Positions 10,546 to 20,639 of a stretch of 64,000 nt of DNA are shown here, piece after piece; positions within the stretch are counted from its first letter, which is position 1, and every line of letters starts with the position of its first letter. The position numbers were made by a program, and so were the translations under genes. The notes under the pieces are model-generated. The model did not search any database and was not told the DNA's origin. It saw only the letters and a program-made list of their open reading frames with translations. The stretch is from Adineta steineri (Eukaryota > Rotifera > Eurotatoria > Adinetida > Adinetidae): the NCBI GenBank assembly GCA_905250115.1, contig CAJNOI010000045.1, forward strand, positions 279,841 to 343,840, in the 5' to 3' direction.

Positions 10546-10619
10546 CTTGGGGGTGCGGTGGGTGGGTGTGGATGTGTTTAATGAATGAGAAGAATACACG
10601 CCCACATCTACCCACCCAT
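10546..10619. repeat. TGTGGG inverted repeat between convergent genes
   Basis: CTTGGGGGTGCGGTGGGTGG ... CGCCCACATCTACCCACCC. It lies 99 bp after the plus-strand stop at 10447 and 96 bp after the minus-strand stop at 10715, so it is shared by both 3' ends. Confidence 0.7.
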
Positions 10620-10714
10620 TCGTTAAAAGTTGTTAATATATTAGTGTAACCCGCAGTGATTAAGTCTAGCCGGTGAACCAAGAAAAACAATATTTTATTT
10701 GAAAATAATTACAT

Positions 10715-11044
10715 TCATTTAAAACAGCAGTTATAGCAGGAAACATGTCCACATCTCATACATTTATAGTGATGATCATTATCACTACAGTTAGAAAGAC
10801 ATGTGCCGCATTGACCCTTGTAAAGACCATAAAGACGATACACTCGGTAACCATAAAGTCGACTGGAATAACCATTTACAATAGGAGCACCACAACTATT
10901 ATCATGGCTTCCGCTACATCGATTATCACAGGCGATAAATCGACAAACATAATGTTTGTGTGATGAGGAGTTTTGAGATGTTTTTACTTGAGGAAGATCT
11001 AAAGATACACGTTCAACGCATGAAACAGAATTGAATTGAATCAT
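10715..11044 (-). CDS. Small Cys-rich protein, unknown
   Basis: A single-exon, 109-aa protein with no signal peptide. Paired cysteines run through it: VCRFIACDNRC, GQCGTCLSNC and CMRCGHVSCYNCC near the C-terminus. The CxxC pairs suggest zinc or disulfide knuckles. The pattern V.R......SNTQ/SQNSS..H...C followed by CxxC pairs loosely resembles the Cys-rich gene at 22608-22958, so they may be distant relatives; this is a weak inference. The function is not recognised. It is convergent with the antistasin-like gene. Confidence 0.5.
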   Translation of the reverse strand: MIQFNSVSCVERVSLDLPQVKTSQNSSSHKHYVCRFIACDNRCSGSHDNSCGAPIVNGYSSRLYGYRVYRLYGLYKGQCGTCLSNCSDNDHHYKCMRCGHVSCYNCCFK

Positions 11045-11121
11045 ATAAACTTACTTTCAGTCATTGCGGTCGTCGAAGAAGCTCTTAGTGATTCTTTTGT
11101 CTTTGTATCGAACAAATATTC

Positions 11122-11191
11122 TCTTGACGATGTGGATGTGGAATGGATGAATTGTAGTTTTTATAAAGGGATACACACCCCACCCACTCTT
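11122..11191. repeat. TGTGGG-type inverted repeat
   Basis: CTTGACGATGTGGATGTGG faces ATACACACCCCACCCACTCTTA. It is about 80 bp upstream of the Cys-rich gene start. Confidence 0.55.
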
Positions 11192-11815
11192 AAATGTTGT
11201 TTATAACCATATAAGGCTATTAACAAAAAAAAAATAGAATTATTGTATAATACGTCGACAAGTAGTGGGTGTTTTTATGGTAATCATCATATCTCTATTC
11301 TCTTTTTGACTCATTTAGTAGGAAAAAAACAACGCAGATAAGGACAGAAAAAGAAAAAAACAACTACGAATAATGAGTAATAGAAAGCTTAAAAATATTC
11401 CATTTGTCTGTCTCTAATAGAGTTCGTTATCAATAAATAGTAAATAGAGTCGTATACAACTTTAATAAATTCGCTTTGGCGTTTATAAACCGAAAGTTAT
11501 TAGTACTTGAATAAAGATCTCTGACAAACAGGATCAAAAATTAATCAGTATGATTATTTTTTTAGAACTTTATGCAAATGAAATACAGTTTTAAAATTTT
11601 CATTAGTGTAGTTCCTATTTTATTGAACAAAAACATCGATCAAATATTAAAATTAAAAACAATATATCTGTTTTTACTAGTTGAGATTTAGCCGCTTCTA
11701 AATATTGAACCAATAAACAGCCACATCTTTCAGTTTTAAATAATATTTGTCTGAATAGTAAAGATAATGATCGTTTCTTGTTACTTTTGTTGATCGTGTC
11801 TCAAACAATTCATAA

Positions 11816-11889
11816 TCTTGAGGATGGGTAGGTGTAGGTGTGGGTACGAATATTTAACCTTTATCTACACACCCACCCACACCCTCAAA
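11816..11889. repeat. TGTGGG inverted repeat, 3' of LURP-one-like gene
   Basis: CTTGAGGATGGGTAGGTGTAGG faces CACACCCACCCACACCCTCAA. It ends 77 bp from the minus-strand stop at 11966. Confidence 0.72.
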
Positions 11890-11965
11890 TTACAAATATC
11901 AAGCTATAGGTAATAATAGAAATCTAAATACAATGAATAAAGCAATAGTTCAGTAAATCCTTATT

Positions 11966-12502
11966 TCATCTCGTTTTTCTTGTTGATCTGGAACTTTTTG
12001 ATGATTGAGAAGTATTATGATCTTTAGCTGCCAATGCTAATATATAGATTGCATCGGGTATTTGTTTAGAAAATATTTCTAAATCATATTTATTCGTCCA
12101 AATTAATGAAATCCAACGTCGATGAAATTGTGCTAATATAGTTTCTTGATTTTGATAATGAAATTTTGTTGTCAATGAAAAAATTTTTGTTTCCATAACA
12201 ATACTTTGTCCATTCCATTCAATAGTATATTGATCACCAAAGAATTGAAAATGTCTTCGAATTCGACCGTTAATCCATTGATTTGATGAAGAATCAAAAA
12301 CTGAAATATTTGCGTTATATAACAAAGCCAACCATTGCATATGAAGTTTTGCAATTATTTGATTTGATGGATATGAAACTAGTTCAATGATTTGCCAAAG
12401 GGCAATTTGTGATTGAATTCGATATTGTAATTGTTGTTCACTGGAATCATAGACGGAAAACTGACCGGCTTTCAATATAGTAAAGAAATCTTTAGTGATC
12501 AC
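11966..12502 (-). CDS. LURP-one/tubby C-terminal-like (LOR) protein
   Basis: The frame shows the periodic pattern of LOR/Tub_2/scramblase-like barrels: FSVYDSSEQQLQYRIQS, IIAKLHMQWLAL, ISVFDSSSNQW, a central helix-like stretch and YDLEIFSKQIPDAIYILALAAKDH. The last matches the family's Y-x-h...LAxAxxxD ending. Length (about 180 aa) fits one domain. The start is unresolved: 12502 is a GTG, and the same frame stays open to about 12575 through a very hydrophobic run (LLLLIFFNIF), signal-peptide-like but without an ATG. A short upstream coding exon is possible. LOR proteins are bacterial, plant and animal; the function is unknown. Confidence 0.55.
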   Translation of the reverse strand: MITKDFFTILKAGQFSVYDSSEQQLQYRIQSQIALWQIIELVSYPSNQIIAKLHMQWLALLYNANISVFDSSSNQWINGRIRRHFQFFGDQYTIEWNGQSIVMETKIFSLTTKFHYQNQETILAQFHRRWISLIWTNKYDLEIFSKQIPDAIYILALAAKDHNTSQSSKSSRSTRKTR

Positions 12503-13137
12503 ATAATTTCCAGTAACATTCTGAGATCGAGCAAATATATTAAAGAAGATTAAGAGAAGTAGCGTACAGAGAGATGCTTAAATGAATATTTTTCGAGGAG
12601 TTTGGTTACGAAACATTATATAATTATTAAAAAAGAAAGAATCGATTGTAGACAGCGAACGTATTTATTTTTATTGCCAACACACCACTGATTATTCATT
12701 CATGACGGCATGTTTATAAGGCAACATCGTTGGTTACTCATTTTGCTGCTTGTCACATGTAATTATTCATGGTAGCAAAAATGTATGTTTTCTTGTTTTT
12801 GTAACAAACCAATAAAAAGAAAGAGTATTTGACATAGAGCGACAAAAAATAACAATTCTGGTGATGGTGTGAGTAAGATGCCAGTAAAATAAATATTCAC
12901 ATCCATTTTCATAACTCACCCTCACCCACTCTCAAGATATTATTATCGGATGTGTTAGGCAACTTATTCTTTCTTTGACTTTCTGACTGCGGACTCTGAC
13001 GAGATACAAAATGAGTTTGGTATTTGAGACATGCTTTTTCTAGTGTTCGATCCAAAAAACGATTGTGCAATCATAGCATGTGCTAGCCCTACTCACTTCC
13101 TTCAAATGGGACAGAATAAAAAAAAACGAAAATAAAT
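12503..13137. other. Intergenic between divergent genes
   Basis: Likely holds promoters for the LOR-like gene (minus) and F-box-like gene (plus). It contains a hairpin at 12860-12938. Confidence 0.4.
12860..12938. repeat. TGTGGG-type inverted repeat
   Basis: GGTGATGGTGTGAGTAAG ... CTCACCCTCACCCACTCTCAAGAT. The right end has the CTCAAGAT terminus. Confidence 0.6.
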
Positions 13138-13680
13138 ATGCGTAGTTTATATAAACATAAACAGAATGATGTTCCTGTCACAATCATGTCGCTACAAGTT
13201 TCAAAGCTAGAGTATTTACCAGACGAATTACAGATTATTTTATTAAAATATCTCAGCTTCTACGATCGTTATCTCGTTTTTTTTGGAATCAATCGTCGAT
13301 TTGATTTACTGGTTAAATATCTGACACCGATCAAAGTTGACAATGCATACATTAAACAAGATATTGAGTCATTTTGTTCCAAAGATGGCTATAGACCCCA
13401 ATGTATTAATCAATGGATTCGACGCATTTGCATTCATCATCTTGTTGATTTAGATTCATTAGTCTCCACTCGATCAGATATCGAAGCATTAAGTAATAAA
13501 ATTTTGAATTTTATTGACGAGGATACTCCAATATATTATACGCGTCAGGAATTAGAATTTTTGTTACAAAAAACCAAACAAAAAGTTGAACATGATGAAG
13601 AAGGGATTATACGAGAAGCACAAAAAAATTGGATAGAATTATTAGAACGGAATCTTATCAAATATTGCTCTGGTTTTTAA
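13138..13680 (+). CDS. F-box-like protein
   Basis: A single-exon, 180-aa protein. Residues about 25-65 (LEYLPDELQIILLKYLSFYD..., LVFFGINRRFDLLVKYL) match the F-box core: L..LP.E....I..YL...D, then a helix ending in L/F-N-x-R. F-box proteins bind Skp1 and bring substrates to SCF ubiquitin ligases; a cullin-1 gene, the SCF scaffold, lies at 31.4-34.5 kb, though nothing links them functionally. The C-terminal half is helical and unassigned. ATG at about 13187 (MSLQVSKLEYLPDEL) is a plausible alternative start because it sits closer to the domain. A hairpin begins 25 bp after the stop. Confidence 0.62.
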   Translation: MRSLYKHKQNDVPVTIMSLQVSKLEYLPDELQIILLKYLSFYDRYLVFFGINRRFDLLVKYLTPIKVDNAYIKQDIESFCSKDGYRPQCINQWIRRICIHHLVDLDSLVSTRSDIEALSNKILNFIDEDTPIYYTRQELEFLLQKTKQKVEHDEEGIIREAQKNWIELLERNLIKYCSGF

Positions 13681-13704
13681 TGATCAGTTTCTTGGTTTTA
13701 AAAC

Positions 13705-13771
13705 AAGGGTGTGGGTGAAGCTGAAAGTATCATATTTATACAACAATTTCACTCTCGTCTTCACCCTCAAT
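13705..13771. repeat. TGTGGG inverted repeat, 3' of F-box-like gene
   Basis: AAGGGTGTGGGTGAAG ... CTTCACCCTCAATA. It starts 25 bp after the stop codon at 13680 and so is surely within the 3' UTR or termination zone. Confidence 0.7.
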
Positions 13772-14151
13772 ATGATAGTCTTCAACTTCACGATATAAAG
13801 TCGAATCTGTGCTCGTAAAATAGAATTCTGTGACCCTGATAATGACAATTGTTGAAAGTGATTCGTATATTTAAACTTGAATGCAAGAATATTTTGATGA
13901 TATAATAGTATGTTCTGATTTTAATGGTATACTTTCATTCCAATTCTTTTTATTTGATTTTATATTTTGATCTACTGCAAATAATTTTAATTCTATATAA
14001 GTAAATATTCATTGTTCTTTTAATTTAATTTGAGATAATTTTACATATGTCGATGCCTATTACCACCTCGTGATCGATCTTTTGTTTAAACTTACACTCG
14101 TAGTTCCCTCGTCTTATTAGTCAGAAGGTAAGTAAATCTGATTCTTACTAC

Positions 14152-14201
14152 ACCTGGGTGTTAGTGTGGATCAGAAGAATAGACTCACCCACACTCACCC
14201 A
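14152..14201. repeat. TGTGGG-type inverted repeat
   Basis: ACCTGGGTGTTAGTGTGG faces CTCACCCACACTCACCCA with a loop of about 16 bp. Confidence 0.55.
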
Positions 14202-14322
14202 TTTATTTTATGTAAGTATCTCTATCATTATCTAAAGTATTTGCATGATATTAGTTTTCAAGATTGAAATGAGTTTTTCTGGATAGTAACAATCATGCCT
14301 CTACATTCTTAGCATGCACCAA

Positions 14323-14388
14323 CCATCTTGAGGGTGTGGGTATTCTATTCATTCCACAACTAAACCCACACCCACACCCTCAAGATGG
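14323..14388. repeat. TGTGGG inverted repeat, best match to family ends
   Basis: CATCTTGAGGGTGTGGGT and ACCCACACCCACACCCTCAAGATG are near-perfect mirror arms around a loop of about 25 bp. It is a good type copy for the consensus ends. Confidence 0.8.
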
Positions 14389-15761
14389 GTATGAGCATTA
14401 TATTTGTTATACACAGCCTCAAAGATCAAAAACTATCTATTGATTAGAAGAACTTATATGGATCGTATTAGAGATCTACATAGATGAGATGATAAAGAAA
14501 TAATAAATACAACACTTAATAAAAATCACTACGTTTTTGTTCAAATAAATACAGTTATATAAATAAAATAATATTTCACGTACTAAAAAAACCACTCGAA
14601 AGCAGTAAAAAATCAAGAATATCATAAGGCAATATTATCAATACTTTTAAATAATAGGCATATTCCGCACATCCATGAATTGTTAAAATCACATCGACTT
14701 CACTATTATTACCTAATACGATTATTCAACCAGTTATCAAAACAATTGTTGATCGTTTGAACGCATGTCTTTGATCAAGCTAATTTAGTTTCGTGTTTTT
14801 TTAAATATCATATGCATATAATTTTTTACTTGATTGCGGTATGTATATGCTTTTAGAATTGATGTTTGATTCATTGTCAACCACTTTGTAGAAATCATTT
14901 AGTGAACCAGTAAATCTATTAGATACGAAATGACGTTTATTAAAAATGATTCTATATCGTACTCAGTCTAATAAAAACTAAGTACATATTAACTTTTATA
15001 TTAGTAATACAAATTAGAAAGAGTAATACATATTTGGTTGTTGAATGAAAGATACATATTTTAAATATAGTAGTACTCATCACTAAATCTCTAAATAACG
15101 TCATATTTGTAATACTATACTTAACTACTATGACTATTTTGATCTTAATATAATATAATTTATCTTCGATAATTGTTTGTGATTGCTTGTTATTAAATAA
15201 TTTTACATAAGTAGATAAAATATTTCACGTAAAATACGATTGGACATTTGTATTCTTACTGTTATCATGTAATTTTCATGTTTTTGTTTTTCATTTATAT
15301 ACTTTTATATGTAGTTTTTGTACTTGGATGAATTTACAATTAAGTCAAAAGTATATGTCAGAACTATAAATAAAACTATTCGATGGATTCAAATTCATAA
15401 ACATGATTGTAATTTAATGAAAATATTAACCGATGAAGTATTAATCTATTATATAATAACTGTTTTTTATTCGAATTATATATTTAATGATATTATTACA
15501 CAATTAATTACACTTAAAAAGTTCAATTGGATTGTCTATTAAATCATTGATTAGTTATACGATTATTTTTGAAGCGATATTATAAAACTAGTGTTGAAGA
15601 ATCAATTCAATTGTAGCAGAAATATTATTAGTACAAAAATAAACATTTTTATCGAACTTAGATTTTCGTGAATGAAGATGAAGATAGAAGATTATTTAAT
15701 ACACACATTCTATTAATTATTTCCCCGTAAAGCATTGTATCGTCAAATAAATCGAAATTTA

Positions 15762-16613
15762 TTATCGTGCCCACCATAACGGATAATTAATTGTACAACT
15801 TGCATTTTGTTTGTTAAAACTAATTGGTAAATGTAAGTTGACATAGTGACAATTAAAATGTCCAATATTAGGTTCAGATGTGACATATATTTCTGTCATG
15901 TATCGATCTTTTTGATCAAATTTATCAATTCTTGTAAGTCGATTAACATGTGAACATTTCGCCCACCACATATTTCCAGCATAATATGTATTCCAACCAG
16001 GTTTACGTACACGATCATAAGTCAATATAGCGCCACAAGTCGTATAATTTGTTGAAGATAAAAGTTTATAACATAGTTGCCATTGTTCCAAAACAAAATA
16101 ATTTAATACAGCTCTCCAGGAAACTACAAAATCAAACGAATGTGAAGAACCTTTAGAATGTGCATACCATACGAACGATGCGTTATTATGAAAACAAAAA
16201 CTTTCAAGTTTCTTTAATGTTGGATATTCATATAATTCTGTTCTTGTTTTATATTCATAAATAAATTTCGGATGAGCAAATAGATCGTATGCAGTCTTAT
16301 TATCATTAATTTTACCTAAACCAGTTACATAAATATTCGAACTTGAATTAAATAATCCATTAGCATAAACGAGTGACATTTGTTCATTAATTATATTTTT
16401 CCAGTTAGGACCAACGATAGCAAAATGATAAAAACCAGCAATAGAAGATTGTTGAAATTTTTCAATAGAAATTCTTTTATATCGAATAGTTAGTTTATTT
16501 GAAAAAAAAACGAGATAGATTGTTAAACTAAAAACTCCAATACTTATGAATAAAAATAATTTTTTATAACATGTTGTATGGATATTTATTGCATTATGTT
16601 TTATAGTTTGCAT
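15762..16613 (-). CDS. Type II membrane glycosyltransferase-like protein
   Basis: A single-exon, 283-aa protein. A short cytosolic tail is followed by one membrane anchor at residues about 19-37 (LFLFISIGVFSLTIYLVFF), then a lumenal domain. Recognisable blocks are FVWYAHSKGSSH...WRAVLNYF and GWNTYYAGNMWWAKCSHVNRL. They fit the pattern Y-x-H-x-KG...WR..x.YF and G-N-x-WWAK of a glycosyltransferase-like family found in algae, bacteria and animals. Several N-x-S/T sites agree with passage through the Golgi. The substrate is unknown. The gene is intronless. A segment upstream of the start (about 16680-17010) is duplicated upstream of the next gene. Confidence 0.6.
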   Translation of the reverse strand: MQTIKHNAINIHTTCYKKLFLFISIGVFSLTIYLVFFSNKLTIRYKRISIEKFQQSSIAGFYHFAIVGPNWKNIINEQMSLVYANGLFNSSSNIYVTGLGKINDNKTAYDLFAHPKFIYEYKTRTELYEYPTLKKLESFCFHNNASFVWYAHSKGSSHSFDFVVSWRAVLNYFVLEQWQLCYKLLSSTNYTTCGAILTYDRVRKPGWNTYYAGNMWWAKCSHVNRLTRIDKFDQKDRYMTEIYVTSEPNIGHFNCHYVNLHLPISFNKQNASCTINYPLWWAR

Positions 16614-16679
16614 AGTTTCATACTAAAAAAGAAAAAATATATTGTATTTTTACAATAAATAAATTTTAATTTGTTAATA

Positions 16680-17010
16680 GACTTAATAGAATGAATTAAA
16701 GTTACAATGAAATATAAACGACTTGTCGTGCCTTCAATATAATGCCACTTTTTTTTCTTTTCATATGTTAAGTATCCAAGGGAATAAAATAATGACTTTC
16801 TCGGAAATAAAAAGAAAAGAATGACATTTCTAATAATGCAACGGAAGTTTTTTTTATGTATTTCATTTTCAATAAAGAAATTGATTAAAAATCAAAATTA
16901 CAAAATGAATTTAATGGAAACTTTTATTTTAATCAATGAAAATCAAATTCATCAATCTAATGCAACTTTCTTCATTTTTTTATTTCCTGTAATGTTCTTT
17001 TGTAAAGATA
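16680..17010. repeat. Direct duplicate segment, copy 1
   Basis: From TTAATAGAATGAATTAAAGT to about ATTTCCTGTAAT this segment matches 19590-19825, including ATGACTTTCTCGGAAATAAAA and ATGCAACGGAAG. Copy 1 carries an extra 60 bp. A frame at 16821-17045 beginning MTFLIMQRK persists in copy 2 because the indel is a multiple of three; whether it is translated is unknown. Both copies sit upstream of minus-strand membrane-protein genes. Confidence 0.72.
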
Positions 17011-17741
17011 AAAATTATTTAAATGAAGTTTATTTCATTATGTGAATGCATAGTATTGTCAATGATAATAATATTTTATCGGCCAAAGAATTAATAGAAG
17101 CCGTTTTTCACGTTGTAAAGGAAGTTGAAACGTTTTTATTATAAAAATAAAATATTACAGGTTTTTTCATTTCATCAAAAGTAAAACATGAATTCAGTAA
17201 CATATTACTTGTAATACATTTGATTGATTTTCAACGAAAAACTAAGAGGTGGGTGTATCTTTTCACAACCCTCGACCGAATTCTGAAAGGGGCTGTTGTT
17301 GGCCCTCAACGTTACCCATTCCTTACTACAAATTTCAACGGACAAAGCTGACGAAACGAAATATTCTGCTTCGCCACTTGTAGAAAACAATAAAACTGTC
17401 TGAAATCGTTGCTTAAAGTTTTTGAAATTTGATTTATTGTCACATTTTTTTAATTCTAATATAATGAAGAATTATTTTCGGAAAAATAGTATAATAAGTT
17501 GTAGTTAGATAGCGTAGAAAATTAGAAATTTCATATTTGTTCGATCTCTAGCTTGGAAATTCCATTCCAGAATAAGATATTTAAAAAAATCTACACTTTC
17601 ATTTGTTTCGCTCACGTTTCAATCATATCGATACATATCACAAAATCACAGAAAAGCAATCAAAATATAAGAAAACGAAGGTAGAGAAGCATTATAAAAC
17701 TTAAACATATTAAAGACAAACACATACGCAGCAACGCCAAT
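17011..17741. other. Intergenic
   Basis: AT-rich, no gene recognised. The frame at 17205-17390 (minus) has no family resemblance. Confidence 0.4.
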
Positions 17742-17798
17742 AGGAGGGTGTGGGTTATAAGTAAGATGGGGGTCTACCCCCACCCACACCCTCAAGAT
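17742..17798. repeat. TGTGGG inverted repeat touching a stop codon
   Basis: GGAGGGTGTGGGTTATAAG and CCCCCACCCACACCCTCAAGAT surround GGGGGTCTACCCCC. The right arm ends only about 4 bp from the stop of the minus-strand gene at 17803. Confidence 0.75.
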
Positions 17799-17802
17799 AA
17801 TC

Positions 17803-19092
17803 TTATGGCCATGAATGCATTCGTATTCCAAGTTGTCGTAATTTTGTAAATAAAATATATGAATCTTTTAATGAACCTGGTTGAATTCCCCAAGATGGTA
17901 CCATTTCTCTAACTGTAATATGATGTTCAAAGAATAGTTCGTCTATCAATGAATGAATGGTTGAATCATTTAATACTTCATTTATTAAAGGTCCTTCAAT
18001 TTGTGGAGTATCAATATCTAATTTAATAACAACATGATCGTGTGGTTTAGCTATTGCTTTTAAATTTGTCCAAGGACTAAATTTTCCCGATTTTTCACAT
18101 CCAGTATTAATTAGAGTATAAACGGGAAAGACATCGTCCGGTAATTGTTCCCAAGCAGTTTTAGTATTTAATGCTTGATGTTCATAGGCAATAATGCGAT
18201 CAAATTTAATACCAAAACGTTTGTAATGTTCATAAAACCAGCGTCCAGCATTGGCAGTAGTATCACCATTCCAACTTCCAAAATAAGAACTTCCCAAATC
18301 AATCAAAATATTTTGTCCTCTCCTCATGTCTGTTTCTGTATCTAAAGTATTCAATTTTGATCTTTCATACATCCATGGAAGTAAATTTGTATTACGTTTA
18401 TTTGATGTAATCATCATTGGTACATTATTATTAGGGCTTGGTGTTGATGAATGAATATAAAACGGAGCTGCCACTGATAATAGAAAAAAACGTTTTGATT
18501 GTATAATTACTCCGTCATATACAGAAGCAGGTAGTGTGTTCACACGATTGCACATTGTCAATGGATCTCGAAGTAAACCAATAAGTGGTTCGATTAATTG
18601 AGATACGATGACACCTTTAGATGATATATTTGTTATTGGATTAATATATTTTTGTTGATAAAACATTCGTGATAGAAATATATCGCTAGATTGTTTATTA
18701 CTTTTGGTTTGATTTCTTCCAAATTTCTGTAATTCGACTAATCGTTCGACAGCTAAAACTGATTTATTTAAATTGTCTATATTCGCTAATGTTTCACAAA
18801 CGATATTTTGTAATTTTTCAATATTATCAGTCCAACTAGATTCCCATACGCTTGGTGTATAATTTAAAAAATACCAATGACAATTTTGATCGGTTTGTTT
18901 GGAATTTATTAAACAATTCGTTGAACTACCGATTGTAAATATTTCTGTTGCGATTATTCCTTGATGACTCACATAAATAATTGTTAAAATTAATGATCCA
19001 ATAATGAAAACGATAATTAGTGGACGTGAAAGTAAGAAATGCAGTGTGCTTTGTGCAGATATCGAATGATTCGTATTTGCAGAGTAAGCCAT
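17803..19092 (-). CDS. Type II membrane protein with methyltransferase-like C-terminus
   Basis: A single-exon, 429-aa protein. One anchor at residues about 25-46 (IIVFIIGSLILTIIYV) is followed by a lumenal region with scattered cysteines. From about residue 285, ILIDLGSSYFGSWNGDT followed by FDRIIAYEHQ looks like the glycine-rich SAM-binding loop and the acidic end of strand 2 in a Rossmann methyltransferase. HVVIKLDIDTPQIEGPLI then resembles the strand-4 region of FkbM-like enzymes. The substrate is unknown; a Golgi glycan or methyl-sugar role is inference from its topology and its glycosyltransferase-like neighbour in the same orientation. The gene is intronless. Confidence 0.52.
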   Translation of the reverse strand: MAYSANTNHSISAQSTLHFLLSRPLIIVFIIGSLILTIIYVSHQGIIATEIFTIGSSTNCLINSKQTDQNCHWYFLNYTPSVWESSWTDNIEKLQNIVCETLANIDNLNKSVLAVERLVELQKFGRNQTKSNKQSSDIFLSRMFYQQKYINPITNISSKGVIVSQLIEPLIGLLRDPLTMCNRVNTLPASVYDGVIIQSKRFFLLSVAAPFYIHSSTPSPNNNVPMMITSNKRNTNLLPWMYERSKLNTLDTETDMRRGQNILIDLGSSYFGSWNGDTTANAGRWFYEHYKRFGIKFDRIIAYEHQALNTKTAWEQLPDDVFPVYTLINTGCEKSGKFSPWTNLKAIAKPHDHVVIKLDIDTPQIEGPLINEVLNDSTIHSLIDELFFEHHITVREMVPSWGIQPGSLKDSYILFTKLRQLGIRMHSWP

Positions 19093-19589
19093 TATCTGTA
19101 TATTAATATATATAACAATATTACATTTATGAAAATAAGTAGTTTATATTAAAACTCTGAATACAGATTTTTCCAAAGTAAATCAGGATCATTCTCACTA
19201 ATACTCATGGAATGATGAGTTTAATTTCTTTGCAGTTACATCACTAAATCGATCATTCCTTTACTAATGTCTAATAGTTGTTCTATAGCATTTACTAACA
19301 TACAAGTCATGTCTATTAATAACCACAGACTTGAATTATCTAACTTCTGAGATTTATAGTAAACATTGAAATCAATGGATGAAGAAATAATACACCCACA
19401 TAAAATGCTGTAAATTAACGAAAAATAGAATGAATAAAAAAACATACATATCCTTTAAAGTTCTACTACGTGTATTAAAATTCAAGGAAAGATTGTTTCT
19501 CTCAGCTGAATATACGTCAACCAACAGAAACAGAATGAATACATAAAAAGGCACATACATATATCAGCTACTGTCTTCAAAATACACTT

Positions 19590-19825
19590 AATAGAATGAA
19601 TTAAAGTGACAATGAAACATAATGCCACATTTTTTTCTTTTCATATGTTAAATATCCTAGGGAATAAAATAATGACTTTCTCGGAAATAAAAAGAAAAGA
19701 ATGACATTTCTAATAATGCAACGGAAGGTTTTTTTATGTATTTCATTTTCAATAATGAAAATGCAAATTCATCAATCTAATGCAACTTTCTTCATTTTTT
19801 TCTTTCCTGTAATATTCTTTTTTGA
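19590..19825. repeat. Direct duplicate segment, copy 2
   Basis: Homologous to 16680-17010 but 60 bp shorter in the middle. It shares TCTAATAATGCAACGGAAG and ATCAATCTAATGCAACTTTC. Confidence 0.72.
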
Positions 19826-19940
19826 TTCCATCAGTATGATGAAAAATTATCATGATTTTCTTCCGTTTTTTTTCCTAGGGTAGTATGATTGTTTTATTTA
19901 AAATTAGTGTCATACGTTTTCTTCTTTTTTTGCCACAAAA

Positions 19941-20024
19941 TTGAGGGTGTGGGTGTGGGTGTGGGTGTAGGCTTTGTTTTTCGTATGTACCCATACCCTC
20001 AGCACACCCACACCCACATCCTCC
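19941..20024. repeat. TGTGGG inverted repeat with (GGGTGT)n arm
   Basis: TTGAGGGTGTGGGTGTGGGT repeats three to four times, then CCCATACCCTCAGCACACCC ... CACCCACATCCTC. The arms are long and only the outer parts pair. Confidence 0.72.
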
Positions 20025-20639
20025 AGAAGGATTTTAAATTCTGTCGGTTTTTATAGTAAAAAAAATGTTATTAAAAGTTGATTGAAAATGTCATGAAAAG
20101 GGATATTAACACAAATTGATCCATTTATGATGCTATGCCTATCACGTCTATGATGTGTCGTTGCTAGCATGCTTCTCAAATCTGTGGTAAACGAGAAGGT
20201 GATTTAGCTTTGTATACTTCAACATTCCTTTTAGTTTGTATTTCACAATATAAAATATTTTGGATTTATTTTTCAGGTTTTTAACTCTATCATATAAATT
20301 AAAAAAATGACTAATTATAATAGCAATATTCAAAAGTATAGAAACTTAAATTTTTTAGAATAAAGTAAAACTTTTACTCAACAACACTTTTGACATTAAA
20401 CATATCATCATTCATTTGTATTATTTTAGCCTATAAATTTATTCTTCTTTCTTTTTGTATCAAAATCATTACATTTTATAACTTAGTTTAATTAATACTG
20501 TAGCTTCATTTATTTCTACATATTAATAAACGAAAATAAACAATACAAAAATAAGTGTCACAACATATTATTTTCACTACGGACAATACTTATAACGATA
20601 ATAATTAAGAACAACTTCACTTACATACTCACATAAAAA

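Larger units (their letters stand above)
11045..11965. other. Intergenic with two hairpins
   Basis: AT-rich. It contains inverted repeats at 11122-11191 and 11816-11889 and nothing else recognisable. Confidence 0.45.
13772..15761. other. Long AT-rich intergenic stretch
   Basis: Apart from hairpins at 14152-14201 and 14323-14388, about 2 kb of very AT-rich sequence with no gene I can support. An open frame at 15318-15542 has only AT-driven composition. Confidence 0.45.
19093..20639. other. Intergenic with duplicate copy and hairpin
   Basis: Contains copy 2 of the duplicated segment (19590-19825) and a TGTGGG hairpin (19941-20024). Otherwise AT-rich. Confidence 0.45.

Noticed and set aside
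15318-15542. 74-aa plus-strand frame
   Set aside because: Ile/Asn/Tyr-rich, as expected of random AT-rich DNA; no domain or neighbouring exon.
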